NCBI RefSeq assembly: GCF_001693515.2
Contig: NZ_CP042968.1
Location: 1,426,001 to 1,490,000 of the forward strand
DNA: 64,000 bases
DNA from: Bradyrhizobium paxllaeri
GTDB lineage: Bacteria; Pseudomonadota; Alphaproteobacteria; Rhizobiales; Xanthobacteraceae
Direction: 5' to 3'
This document shows positions 1-7,763 of the stretch, in pieces; position 1 is the stretch's first letter, and each line of letters begins with the position of its first letter. The notes under the pieces are model-generated. The model made no database searches. It was given only the letters and a program-made list of their open reading frames with translations, and was not told the origin of the DNA. A program made the position numbers and the translations under genes.

Positions 1-527
1 TTTGTGCAGAGGCCAAGATCAGCCCCGGGCACCTCTACCACTATTTCCCGAGCAAGGAGGCGATCGTCAGCGCCATCACCGTATTCGGACTGGCGATGGC
101 CACCGAGATCTTCAGCGCTATCGCTCAAGGGCCCGACGTGGTCACGGCGCTCCTCGCAGAGCTGGAGCGCGGGATCTTCGGCGGCGACCGTTCGAAGGGG
201 ACTTTCATGCTCGATTTGCTCGCGGAATCCGCCCGTAATCCCGGGATCGGCGATATCCTGCGCGAGCGTCATTGTGAAATTAGGGCGTTGCTCGCGAAGC
301 TCTTGCAGGAAGGCCAAGAGCGCGGCCAAGTCGATGTTGACCTGGATCCGGACTTGGCAGCGTCGATCCTCATCAGCTTCATCGATGGCGCCAAGGCGAT
401 GACGATCCGCGATCCTGGGCTGGACGCGGCGAACACCACCGAGATGCTAAAGATCGCTATCTCGCGCTTCCTGCGGCCTCCATCGAACAAGGCGTCGGCG
501 AAAAAGCGCCAGCATCGCGGTGTGTAG
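1..527 (+). CDS. TetR-family transcriptional regulator, 5' end cut by window
   Basis: The reading frame is open from the first base and ends at 527. The visible part begins inside the helix-turn-helix (CAEAKISPGHLYHYFPSKEAI), the usual recognition helix of TetR repressors, and continues through about 140 residues of all-helical ligand-binding domain. The start codon lies upstream of the window. It is a paralogue of the regulator at 5083-5733: both share CAEA-ISPGHLYHYF-SK and the later S-RNP / LDP pattern. The C-terminus is lysine/arginine rich. The ligand is unknown. The neighbouring oxidoreductases suggest control of a detoxification or catabolic gene set. Confidence 0.9.
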   Translation, partial: CAEAKISPGHLYHYFPSKEAIVSAITVFGLAMATEIFSAIAQGPDVVTALLAELERGIFGGDRSKGTFMLDLLAESARNPGIGDILRERHCEIRALLAKLLQEGQERGQVDVDLDPDLAASILISFIDGAKAMTIRDPGLDAANTTEMLKIAISRFLRPPSNKASAKKRQHRGV

Positions 528-631
528 GCTGGAATGCAATTCCAATTCTACCGATCATTGCGAGGGCGTTGGGCTTCCTACGATTGCAGCCGGGAGAAGA
601 GCTGTTCCCTGGCCGAGGGCCTCGTGCTGGG

Positions 632-952
632 TCAATTGGCCCTGGGAGCCTTGTTCGTTGAGCGGCACAACGTCGCCTCATAGACTTGGGCCTCATAGGA
701 TTCCAGAAGAGGTTTTCTTCTGTCATCAAATGCCACATAATGCGGCATGTTGATGTGGTTTTCCAAATCTTTCAAGGTCTCCCACATCTCGAATACGAAC
801 ATCTCTTGTTCGTTTTCTAAAGAGGGATAATGGGAATAGGCTAGATTTCCGTTCTCCTTCCTTGTGTTTTTTACATTGTCCATCACGAAGGACAAAAGCT
901 CATCCCGCTTTCCGGGCTTGAGAACATACTTGACCGACACGACAATGGTCAC
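632..952 (-). CDS. Antibiotic biosynthesis monooxygenase (ABM/YgiN-like) domain protein
   Basis: A 106-residue single-domain protein with the ABM dimeric alpha-beta barrel pattern: VSVKYVLKPGKRDELLSFV at the N-terminus, then ENGNLAYSHYPSLEN and FVFEMWETLKDLENH. ABM-fold proteins are small cofactor-free oxygenases or heme/quinol-handling enzymes acting in the cytoplasm. The start codon is GTG at 952, with an AAGGGA stretch upstream as a weak ribosome binding site. The substrate cannot be told from sequence. The gene stands alone between the TetR fragment and an alcohol dehydrogenase-like gene on the same strand. Confidence 0.8.
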   Translation of the reverse strand: MTIVVSVKYVLKPGKRDELLSFVMDNVKNTRKENGNLAYSHYPSLENEQEMFVFEMWETLKDLENHINMPHYVAFDDRRKPLLESYEAQVYEATLCRSTNKAPRAN

Positions 953-1146
953 TTCAAACTATCCCTTCAAGCAACGCCATCGTTAAGGAGAAAGCGTAGA
1001 TATTGGTATCATGAAATAACGCTGTCAACGCATGTGTTCGCCGGCAAGCCGCCCTACGCCGCGTCGAACTTAATGTATGCAGCGGTGTCGAGCCAACGCG
1101 CGTCTGATGTGCCCTCTGGATCGTAAGGAAGGATCAAGATCGTGTC

Positions 1147-2082
1147 CTATGTTTTCATCAGCAACACGACCTTGCCGGACAGCCTTGGTCCTAGTTCCGC
1201 TTTCGTCAGCATAGTCAGAGCGTCTTCGAAGCGCGCCTCCACACCAACGGCTGGCCTCAACGCGCCCTTGTAAGCAGTTTCAGCGATTGCCGAAAGGTGT
1301 TTGATTCCCATGGTCGCGAAGGCGAGTTTGTAGCGTCGCGACACCATTCCTCGAATGAGCCTCGGGGCTGTCGGATTGATATCGACGAACACCCCGTCGG
1401 GCTTGAGCATTGAAAGGCCGTCGCCAACACCGAGCGTTCCGAGGGTATCGAACACGGCGTCGAACTTTTCGCCATTAAGGTACGCACTCTTGTTGGAGTA
1501 CGCGAATATCGGCTGGACACCCGCCGCGCTTGCGCTTGCCATGGAGGTGGGACCGCTTGTCCCGGCAACGCGTGCTCCGTGGGCGATCGCCAACTGCACG
1601 GCGAACGAGCCGACCGCGCCCGCGCAGCCATTCACAAATATACTTGAGCCAGGCCGTGCTCGAGCTTGGTCGATGACCGCAGCCCAGGCGGTCATCGCCG
1701 GAATGGGAAGGCAGGCTGCTTCGGCAAAGGAAAGCTGCGGGGGCTTCTTTGCGACAAGATTGGCATCCAGGGTGACCTGTTCCGCGAAGGCGCCCGACTT
1801 CTTGAAGTCCATGGTGCCGAAGACTTCATCCCCGACACGAACAGTGGTGACGTCGTTTCCGACGGCCTCGACGACCCCGGCAAAATCGGTACCCATCCCC
1901 TTCGGAAATGACCTATTCATGAAGAGTTTCATCGCTCCTTGGCGAAGCTTCCAGTCAAAGGGATTGATCGCCGCGGCCCGGACGGCAACGCGCACTTGGT
2001 TGCGCCCAAGCAGAGGTAAGTCGAACTCTCCGAAATGCATTTCCGCAGGTCCGCCGTAGCGGTCGTATTGTACTCTTCTCAT
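1147..2082 (-). CDS. MDR-superfamily NAD(P)-dependent oxidoreductase (quinone oxidoreductase-like)
   Basis: About 311 residues from the chosen start at MRRVQYDRYGGP. The frame runs open further upstream, but that extension reads as non-coding and the ATG at 2082 fits the family N-terminus. It shows the GroES-like domain (NPFDWKLRQG, GTDFAGVVEAVG, GDEVFG) and then the Rossmann nucleotide-binding domain with GCAGAVGSFAVQLA around the middle. Zinc-ligand cysteines of true alcohol dehydrogenases are absent, which places it in the zinc-independent quinone oxidoreductase branch. It probably reduces an unsaturated carbonyl or quinone using NADPH. It follows a small exported protein on the same strand. 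Confidence 0.85.
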   Translation of the reverse strand: MRRVQYDRYGGPAEMHFGEFDLPLLGRNQVRVAVRAAAINPFDWKLRQGAMKLFMNRSFPKGMGTDFAGVVEAVGNDVTTVRVGDEVFGTMDFKKSGAFAEQVTLDANLVAKKPPQLSFAEAACLPIPAMTAWAAVIDQARARPGSSIFVNGCAGAVGSFAVQLAIAHGARVAGTSGPTSMASASAAGVQPIFAYSNKSAYLNGEKFDAVFDTLGTLGVGDGLSMLKPDGVFVDINPTAPRLIRGMVSRRYKLAFATMGIKHLSAIAETAYKGALRPAVGVEARFEDALTMLTKAELGPRLSGKVVLLMKT

Positions 2083-2149
2083 CCTGGTTCTCAGTTCATA
2101 GTTGAAGATCGGTCCCGAGCTCCGCCACCATAAGGCGCGGCTTCGAGGC

Positions 2150-2172
2150 GGCGGCGCTACCAAGGCGCCGCC
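2150..2172 (-). terminator. GC-rich hairpin between two minus-strand genes
   Basis: A perfect 8-bp inverted repeat GGCGGCGC / GCGCCGCC with a 7-nt loop sits between the stop of the 118-residue gene and the start of the oxidoreductase. No run of T follows on either strand, so it is at best a weak or Rho-assisted terminator or an mRNA-stabilising stem. Confidence 0.35.
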
Positions 2173-2193
2173 AATGAAGCCGATACGAAGCCG

Positions 2194-2550
2194 TTAGCGG
2201 CTGATCTTCAGGTCAGGCTTGTCGCCTTCCCAAGCCTGAAGTCCTCCGGGAATCTCTTGGAACCGAAGGCACTTCGCCATCGTGGTGCCGGAGAGGCACA
2301 TCGCATCGCCTTTGACTGTCCAGGTGACGGATTGCGTAAACAGGGTCGCGCGCATGCTGCCGGTGCCGTCCTTGTTCAGGGTGAGTTTGAAGCTCCTGCC
2401 ATTTGGCGAATCGGCCGACCAGGGAGCGCCGTCAACGAGAATCGCGACCGCCTTCTGCGGCGGCAGGTACGCCTGTCCCGCTGCGGCAAACGCGGGGATT
2501 GAGGCAAGAATTGCGGCGGCTGCCGGTGCGAGCCTTAGATGTGTTTTCAT
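2194..2550 (-). CDS. Small exported hypothetical protein
   Basis: 118 residues from the ATG at 2550, which is preceded by AAGGA at proper spacing; an open frame extends to 2874 but lacks coding character. The N-terminus MKTHLRLAPAAAAILASIPA is a signal peptide with a likely cleavage after AFAAA. The mature part is about 94 residues with the pattern FKLTLNKDGTGSMRATLF...VTWTVKGDAMCLSG and two cysteines (AMCL, AKCL) that could form a disulphide. The composition suggests a small beta-sandwich periplasmic protein. I do not recognise the family. Confidence 0.7.
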   Translation of the reverse strand: MKTHLRLAPAAAAILASIPAFAAAGQAYLPPQKAVAILVDGAPWSADSPNGRSFKLTLNKDGTGSMRATLFTQSVTWTVKGDAMCLSGTTMAKCLRFQEIPGGLQAWEGDKPDLKISR

Positions 2551-2997
2551 GTGAATGTCCTTTCTTCCTTTGATCTGCCTGAAGTACGGCGGCAGTGCCG
2601 CATAGCGAACGTCTCGCGAGGTAGGTGTCCTTCTATTGCTATCGAGGGACTGACGAACGGATGATGGCGTGCGGCCTGGGCCGTCATGAGGATCGGCAAC
2701 AGCAGGGCAGGCGGAGTCGTCTGAACAGACTTCATCGATTTTGAAGTAGTCCTTCGAGAGAGAGGGTGGAGCGCCGCCCGCCCGTGGAGGTCTGGGACTC
2801 GTTTTCCTCAAAAAGGCCAGACAGGCGACGCTCCGAGGTAGACCTTTTAGGCAGAGCGCGTGCCTCGTCAACAAAAATAGACTGATCGCTCTATAATTAT
2901 TCGTGATCTGCCCGACCTTGCGATGGTAGATTCACCGGATGCCCGACCAGAACCGGCGAACCCACCTGCAGTCCCCCACAAGGATGAGCCCATCAAG
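2551..2997. other. Intergenic stretch with one operator-like repeat
   Basis: About 450 bases between the small exported protein and the 3' end of the aldo/keto reductase. Short open frames here have no recognisable product. The only clear element is the inverted repeat at 2878-2893. Confidence 0.5.
2878..2893. promoter_or_regulatory. TetR operator-like inverted repeat, copy 1
   Basis: TAGACTGATCGCTCTA matches the perfect repeat at 3910-3925 at 13 of 16 positions, keeping the outer TAGA/TCTA arms and the central GATC. It lies about 330 bases upstream of the small exported protein and downstream of the aldo/keto reductase. Confidence 0.5.
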
Positions 2998-3861
2998 TCA
3001 GGCGAGGTCGGCAAGGTCTTCTTCCGTGAGGACGATATCGCCGGCGGCAGTGTTTTCTTCCAGGTGCGCCATGGACCCGGTCCCGGGAATTGCGATCATC
3101 GCTGGCGAGAGAGCCAGCAGCCAGGCCAAGGCAATCTGATTGCTGGTTGCTCCGTGTTGGCTCGCAATCCGTGCGAGGCGGCCGTCGTCGATGATCGTCA
3201 TTCCTCCGCCGAGAGGAAAGAAGGGGCTGAAGGCGATATTCTCGGCCTCGCACGCCTTCAACAGCCAAAGGTCTCCGCGCTGCGCCACGTTAAAGTAATT
3301 CTGCACAGCAGCGACCGGCGCGATCGCGCGCGCTTCGGAAAGATGGTCCGGGTGAACATTGCTGAGACCGAGGTGACGGATCAGGCCTGCTTCGCGCAGG
3401 GCAGCAAGAGCCTCGAAGCGTTCGGCCAGCGACTCGTCTTGCGGCGGCCTCATTTCTCCGATGCGCAAATAGACTAGGTCGAGCCGGTCCAGGCCGAGGT
3501 CCTGAAGGTTTTCCTCGACCAATCGTCGCATGTCGGAGCCGGTGGCGGTCCGGTGGCTGCCATCTGGATTAAAAACGTGTCCGACCTTGGTCGCGATTAG
3601 CAGGCCCGACGGATAGGGATAAAGCGCCTCCCGGATCAAGCGGTTCGCGCGAACCGTTTTGTCGCTGCTGTGATAGAAGGCAGCCGTATCGATGAGGTTG
3701 ACCCCGAGTTCGACCGCGCGGCGCAGCACAGCGCGGCCGGCGGCGGGGTCCCGGGCCGGGCCGCGAAATCCGTTAGCCGCAAGACGCATGGCGCCGAATC
3801 CGACCCGTTTGACAGCCATGTCACCGCCAATGCGGAACTCCGTAGCGTTGCTTGATGGCAC
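2998..3861 (-). CDS. Aldo/keto reductase
   Basis: About 287 residues forming a TIM-barrel NADPH-dependent carbonyl reductase: VGFGAMRLAANG near the N-terminus, VNLIDTAAFYHSSD carrying the catalytic Asp and Tyr, LLIATKVGH carrying the catalytic Lys, and the C-terminal PGTGSMAHLEEN phosphate-binding loop. The usual catalytic His after the third strand is Arg (DLVYLRIGE). The GTG at 3861 is preferred over the GTG at 3870 because GAGGAG lies about 7 bases before it. It is divergent from the gene at 4040, and a perfect palindrome lies in the shared upstream region, so TetR control is likely. Confidence 0.9.
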   Translation of the reverse strand: MPSSNATEFRIGGDMAVKRVGFGAMRLAANGFRGPARDPAAGRAVLRRAVELGVNLIDTAAFYHSSDKTVRANRLIREALYPYPSGLLIATKVGHVFNPDGSHRTATGSDMRRLVEENLQDLGLDRLDLVYLRIGEMRPPQDESLAERFEALAALREAGLIRHLGLSNVHPDHLSEARAIAPVAAVQNYFNVAQRGDLWLLKACEAENIAFSPFFPLGGGMTIIDDGRLARIASQHGATSNQIALAWLLALSPAMIAIPGTGSMAHLEENTAAGDIVLTEEDLADLA

Positions 3862-3907
3862 AGTTGGCACTCCTCAAGAATATTTGCAGTGAGCGGCACA
3901 TATTGTT

Positions 3908-3927
3908 ACTAGATTGATCAATCTAGT
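3908..3927. promoter_or_regulatory. TetR operator, perfect 20-bp palindrome, copy 2
   Basis: ACTAGATTGATCAATCTAGT is a perfect palindrome. It lies between the divergent starts of the aldo/keto reductase (3861) and the exported protein (4040). This is the best copy of a repeat that recurs at 2878, 3963 and 5754, the last just upstream of the local TetR gene. Inference: operator of that TetR protein. Confidence 0.75.
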
Positions 3928-3962
3928 TATGTGACGCAGGTGACAACGTGTCAATCAAATAT

Positions 3963-3978
3963 TAGATTGAGTGATCTA
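3963..3978. promoter_or_regulatory. TetR operator-like inverted repeat, copy 3
   Basis: TAGATTGAGTGATCTA shares the outer arms of the perfect palindrome 53 bases upstream, centre to centre, about five helical turns. Two sites on the same face of the helix would suit cooperative repression of the divergent pair. Confidence 0.6.
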
Positions 3979-4039
3979 TATATACCGTGGGATCCCGGCA
4001 GGGCGACCGACGCTGGTGGAAAGAGTAAGGATCAAGATC

Positions 4040-4537
4040 ATGTTTCGGTATGGAACACTCATCTCGCGGAGTTTGGGATGGCCATTCTTGATGGCAGTCT
4101 TGATCATCGCACCTGCTTGCGCGCAGCCGAGCTTCGATGAAGTGGCCGGTTCATGGTCGGGTGTGGGTTCGATGAAACCTTCGGATGGACCGCGCGAGCG
4201 TGTCCGTTGCAAGGTCAATTACATAGCTAAGAACGAAGGTCAGTCCGTGAAAATGAATGTGCGCTGCGCGAGCGACGCTTACAAACTGGAGCTGACCGCG
4301 AATATCGATCAAAGGGGCTCCGCGCTTTCGGGTAACTGGTTTGAAAGCCAGTACCGCCAGGGAGGTAAGATTTCGGGCCAAAACGTCAACGGTTTGATCG
4401 AAGCGAGAATCGAGGGCGATACGATCACGGCCTTGCTGACCGTTCGCACAAAAGGAAATCGTCAATCGTTCGCGATGGAATCACCTGGGGCTTGGGTTTC
4501 ACAGGTCTCGATTGATCTTCTTCGAGATGCTCGATGA
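4040..4537 (+). CDS. Exported hypothetical protein
   Basis: 165 residues from the ATG at 4040, which has AAGGA upstream. An earlier in-frame ATG at 3971 falls inside the operator and is rejected. The N-terminus (FLMAVLIIAPACAQPSFDEV) is a signal peptide with probable cleavage after ACA. The mature part has SWSGVGSMKPSDGPRERVRCKVNYIAKNEG and later SGNWFES, GLIEARIEG. This looks like the small beta-barrel exported proteins common in rhizobia that carry a W-G-G-motif start. The function is unknown. It is divergent from the aldo/keto reductase and probably under the same operators. Confidence 0.7.
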   Translation: MFRYGTLISRSLGWPFLMAVLIIAPACAQPSFDEVAGSWSGVGSMKPSDGPRERVRCKVNYIAKNEGQSVKMNVRCASDAYKLELTANIDQRGSALSGNWFESQYRQGGKISGQNVNGLIEARIEGDTITALLTVRTKGNRQSFAMESPGAWVSQVSIDLLRDAR

Positions 4538-4628
4538 ATCCGCAGCCGCGAGCGAGCAGCGGCGCTGTTGGAGCGATGTATCCAAGTTGAGGAGGCCATC
4601 CAAGACTAGTCGTCGACAGAAGAGCTGG

Positions 4629-4979
4629 ATGCGACTTTCGTGGGGCCCATTGTATGTTCTCCTGGCGGCGTGTTCCTCGGACCCGGCGCGACAGGTTGAC
4701 ACCCCGGTCAGCCCGCCGGACCTATCGAAGGTCATGGAGTCGCTGAAGAAAGTTGCCGCTGAAGCCAAGCTTGAGGAGCCCCATGAGATTTCGGCGCCGA
4801 TCCGAGCCCATCCAATATCTTCTGTACCGTGGATCATATGTCTTCGGAGCGGCGCTACGGAGCTCTCAAGAAGACGACCGTTAGCGGTCTTCTATAAAGG
4901 CAATGAGCACGTAACGACCCGAATGTCGGTGATTGTTGACCGTTGCGAGAGCCAGGCCTTCACCGCATTGAGGAAATGA
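4629..4979 (+). CDS. Putative lipoprotein
   Basis: 116 residues from the ATG at 4629. The sequence MRLSWGPLYVLLAACSSD is a type II signal peptide with lipobox LAAC, so the mature protein would be anchored at Cys16. The remainder contains VMESLKKVAAEAKLEEPHEISAPIRAHP and VFYKGNEHVTTRMSVIVDRCESQAF, suggesting a short helical stretch and then a beta-rich part. The frame is open upstream to 4512 within the end of the preceding gene, but that extension is not protein-like. It follows the exported protein on the same strand and may be co-transcribed. I do not recognise the family. Confidence 0.6.
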   Translation: MRLSWGPLYVLLAACSSDPARQVDTPVSPPDLSKVMESLKKVAAEAKLEEPHEISAPIRAHPISSVPWIICLRSGATELSRRRPLAVFYKGNEHVTTRMSVIVDRCESQAFTALRK

Positions 4980-4998
4980 CTGCAGCGGCGACGGCGCC

Positions 4999-5052
4999 GA
5001 AATCTGTTAGCCGCAACGGGCGTGGCGCCGAATTCGCTGGCTTGACGGCAAT
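4999..5052 (-). pseudogene. 54-bp remnant of an aldo/keto reductase N-terminus
   Basis: Read on the minus strand, this segment aligns over about 55 bases with the 5' coding region of the aldo/keto reductase (the part coding for AVKRVGFGAMRLAANGF), at roughly 80 percent identity with one missing base. The frame is broken and the codon in the ATG position is ATT. It lies 31 bases beyond the stop of the TetR gene at 5083, so it appears to be what is left of a second reductase gene that once followed this regulator. Confidence 0.6.
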
Positions 5053-5082
5053 ACTATCGGGTCTTTCTCCGGTCAGTCGCTA

Positions 5083-5733
5083 TCAAGCTCTGGATCGCGC
5101 CAGCGCTTTCTTCGTCCGACCAGGTTCTTTTCTCGCGTCTTCTAGAGAAGTCGTCAGCAGGCGAACCAGAAGCTGTTGGAGCAGGGCCGTGACCTTGCTC
5201 GCATCCTGCTTCGGATCCTGCAATGCCACTGCCTTCACCGCATGGGTAAGCCCGATGATCGCGGCACCTGCGACCTCCGGATCCAATTGACTCTGGATCT
5301 CACCCCGGGATTGGCCATAGCGAAGTACTTCGGCCAGAAGCCCACGCATGCTTCGGTTGTGGCCGTGCACTATCTTGCCCACTTCGGGATTGCGCCTGCT
5401 CTCTGCGAGTATCTCGAAAAACAGGGCGAACCCCGCCGGCCCCCCGGGCTGTCCCCCCAGCTCCGACAGGAGCGCCGCCACCACCGAGCGCCCGCCGGAG
5501 ACGATGTCCTTTAACCGCTCCGATATCTTCTCGAGTCTCCCCTCCGCCAGCGCCGCGATGATCGCGTCCTTGCTTTCGAAGTAGTGATAGAGGTGGCCGG
5601 GGCTGATTCCCGCCTCGGCGCAAATTTCCGCTGTCGACGCGCCCTTCAGGCCGCTCCGGAGGAAGCAGCGCATCGCCGCGCCCAAAATTTCCTGACGTTT
5701 CTTTTCGTGCTTCTCAGGGTCGAGTTTTCGCAT
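5083..5733 (-). CDS. TetR-family transcriptional regulator
   Basis: 216 residues from the ATG at 5733, the normal TetR length. An AAGAAG stretch lies upstream, and the longer open frame to 5892 is rejected. The helix-turn-helix reads KKRQEILGAAMRCFLRSG...STAEICAEAGISPGHLYHYFESKDAI. The C-terminal helical domain contains RRNPEVGKIV and LDPEVAGAAIIGLTHAVKA, the TetR_C pattern that binds a small ligand. An operator-like repeat lies 21-36 bases upstream of the start, suggesting autoregulation. It is a paralogue of the regulator cut by the left edge. Confidence 0.92.
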   Translation of the reverse strand: MRKLDPEKHEKKRQEILGAAMRCFLRSGLKGASTAEICAEAGISPGHLYHYFESKDAIIAALAEGRLEKISERLKDIVSGGRSVVAALLSELGGQPGGPAGFALFFEILAESRRNPEVGKIVHGHNRSMRGLLAEVLRYGQSRGEIQSQLDPEVAGAAIIGLTHAVKAVALQDPKQDASKVTALLQQLLVRLLTTSLEDARKEPGRTKKALARSRA

Positions 5734-5753
5734 AACTTCTTCTTTAAACTGGA

Positions 5754-5769
5754 CTAATTGATCTATCAA
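5754..5769. promoter_or_regulatory. TetR operator-like repeat, copy 4 (autoregulatory position)
   Basis: CTAATTGATCTATCAA matches the 3910-3925 repeat at 11 of 16 positions, keeping the ATTGATC core and a TATC arm. It lies immediately upstream of the TetR start codon. The rest of 5770-6115 holds nothing recognisable. Confidence 0.5.
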
Positions 5770-6115
5770 CCGCTGTTTCAGTCGGAAGGCCCCTCGCGGC
5801 GGGCATCCCGCGCGGCCGGCCGCACCGGACCGCCTCCGATCAACTGGGTCGAGATGTCCGGAGCAGGATCTCGCAGTAACCGAGAGCTGCACTGAGGGTA
5901 ATGCACAAATCGATGGAGTTCAGCGCAAAAGGCTGCTCTTGTGGACAATCAAAGCGCGGCTAGCCGATTGTGCTACCCGCCGACAGGACAGCGCGTCCCC
6001 GAATCGCGGGTATAGCGCGACCTGGCATTTCCGCTAACGCGTATTTCCTGAGATCGTGCGCGATATGCGTTGCCACCAGCTTCGCAAAGCCATCGAGGGA
6101 AGGTCTCCCTCAGTC

Positions 6116-6565
6116 TCATTCTCCGAAGCCAAAATACGTGCGCACCACCGGCTCGCGGAGCTTTCCGGGTTCGAAGACTTCGATGACAACCCCATCGGGA
6201 GCGCCAACCATGAAATAGCCGCCACCCCCGCCCAGCGAGCGGATGGGGTTTGGAATATGGAGACCTGCGGCCTTCATGCGCTTGTAGAGTTCATCGATGC
6301 CGACGACCTGCATGCCCAGATGATGGACGGCGTTCTTGCCTTCGCCGCGCGAGAGCTGATCGTACAGGTGCAAGGCGCCGATGCCGATCTTCATGAAGAA
6401 ATTACGCGCGCCGGCAACATCGCCGTCCCACATCACCTCGGCGTCGAACCATTTCTTGTAGAAGTCGATCGTCGCATCGATGTCGGATGCAAAGAGATGC
6501 ACGTGCTGGAGGTGGTAACGCTGCTTGGTCCCGTAAGGATACTGCCAATCGTCTTGTGTCGTCAT
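6116..6565 (-). CDS. VOC-superfamily protein (glyoxalase/bleomycin-resistance fold)
   Basis: 149 residues from the ATG at 6565, with GGGAG upstream. It shows two beta-alpha-beta-beta-beta modules: LQHVHLFASDIDATIDFYKKWFDAEV at the N-terminus and HHLGMQVVGIDELYKRMKAAGLHI in the second half, ending FMVGAPDGVVIEVFEPG. The metal-ligand positions carry H in QHVHLF, H in HHLGM and E in VIEVFE, consistent with a divalent metal enzyme (lyase, isomerase or extradiol-type). The substrate is unknown. It lies alone on the minus strand between a regulator and the LysR gene. Confidence 0.85.
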   Translation of the reverse strand: MTTQDDWQYPYGTKQRYHLQHVHLFASDIDATIDFYKKWFDAEVMWDGDVAGARNFFMKIGIGALHLYDQLSRGEGKNAVHHLGMQVVGIDELYKRMKAAGLHIPNPIRSLGGGGGYFMVGAPDGVVIEVFEPGKLREPVVRTYFGFGE

Positions 6566-6717
6566 CGTTGCTCCCTGAATCTTAGGCTTCCGCTTCATTC
6601 AGCGTTTTAGGTGCTCAGAGCTGGGTCAGCCTGGCAAACGAGGTTTTCTGTTTGCGCCTTGAGCGACACTCAAGTCACTTCTGTGGCAGGCTTTACCTTC
6701 CGAGCGGGACGCTTCGT

Positions 6718-7611
6718 TCATGACGCGCGCGGGATATCCTGGTCGCGTGAGTTGCCGAGCCAACTGGCAAAGGCGGCCACTGCAGGATCATCCGCCATCC
6801 GCTGCTCGTATTCGAGAACGAAGTGCCGCCGGGTCTGGCGAACGATGGGATGGGCGCGGACGAGCCTGCCGCGCACGAGGTCGGGGCCGAGCAGGCCCTC
6901 GATTGCGATGGCCACGCCAAGGCCCGCTTCCGCGGCTTCGATGGCGAGGCTGAGGCTCTCAAAGCTGCTGCCGCCCTGCACAGGCACGTCCGAGAACTGC
7001 GCGCAATCCAACCATCGTCGCCAGTCGTCGGGGCGGGGCTTCACATGCAAAAGGGGAATGCTTGAGAAGTCCACTGAGCCGTTTCTGATGAGTTCAGGCG
7101 AGCACACCGGCACTGTCGCGATCGGTACCAACGGCCGAGTGACCATGCCGGCCCGCGGTTCGGCATCAGAGACGGCGATCACCGCATCAAATCGGCTGGC
7201 CAGGAGGTCCACCGGATTGGCGCTGGTGTGCAAGTCGATCTCGAGGTCTGGATAGGCAGTCCTGAGGCTTGGCCAGATTGGCAGAAGAAAACGAGAGACG
7301 AAGAAGCCGTAGACCCCGACCGATAGACGCCTGAAACGCCGCAAGCGGAGCCCGTCAGCCGCATCTGCGATCCGGTCCAAAGCCTCGCGTGTGGAATCGG
7401 CGAAGGCCTTGCCGGCGGAGGTCAAGGCCAGCCCACGTGGTCCACGCAGAAAAAGCGCAGTGCCCATGCGTGCCTCGAGCGCGCGCACGTGCCGGCTGAC
7501 GGCTCCAACCGTGACGTTCAGCTCGTCGGCGGCACGCGTGATCGAAAGGTGTCGCGCGGCAGCCTCGAACGCTCGCACCGCATGCAAGGGAGGGAGTCGT
7601 CGTGATGCCAT
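6718..7611 (-). CDS. LysR-family transcriptional regulator (GcvA-like)
   Basis: 297 residues from the ATG at 7611; an open extension to 7689 is ignored. The winged HTH is RRLPPLHAVRAFEAAARHLSITRAADELNVTVGAVSRHVRALE, the GcvA/AmpR-type N-terminus, followed by the LysR substrate-binding domain (SVGVYGFFVSRFLLPIWPSL, FDAVIAVSD, FESLSLAIEAAEAGLGVAI). It is divergently oriented to the hydratase-amidohydrolase pair with about 150 bases between the starts, the classic arrangement for LysR activation of a neighbouring operon by a pathway intermediate. Confidence 0.92.
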   Translation of the reverse strand: MASRRLPPLHAVRAFEAAARHLSITRAADELNVTVGAVSRHVRALEARMGTALFLRGPRGLALTSAGKAFADSTREALDRIADAADGLRLRRFRRLSVGVYGFFVSRFLLPIWPSLRTAYPDLEIDLHTSANPVDLLASRFDAVIAVSDAEPRAGMVTRPLVPIATVPVCSPELIRNGSVDFSSIPLLHVKPRPDDWRRWLDCAQFSDVPVQGGSSFESLSLAIEAAEAGLGVAIAIEGLLGPDLVRGRLVRAHPIVRQTRRHFVLEYEQRMADDPAVAAFASWLGNSRDQDIPRAS

Positions 7612-7763
7612 TGGTCGATTCCAGCCGGTGTCGGAGGGTAGGCGGGACTTAAGGGCGGCCCAGGCGATCGAGCGTTGACTTTGGCTCAACCCACCGACCT
7701 AAGAAGTCGTTTGCGTGCAGCGGTGTCAAGTCATACGCCAATGCTCCTGGTGAGGTGACTACG

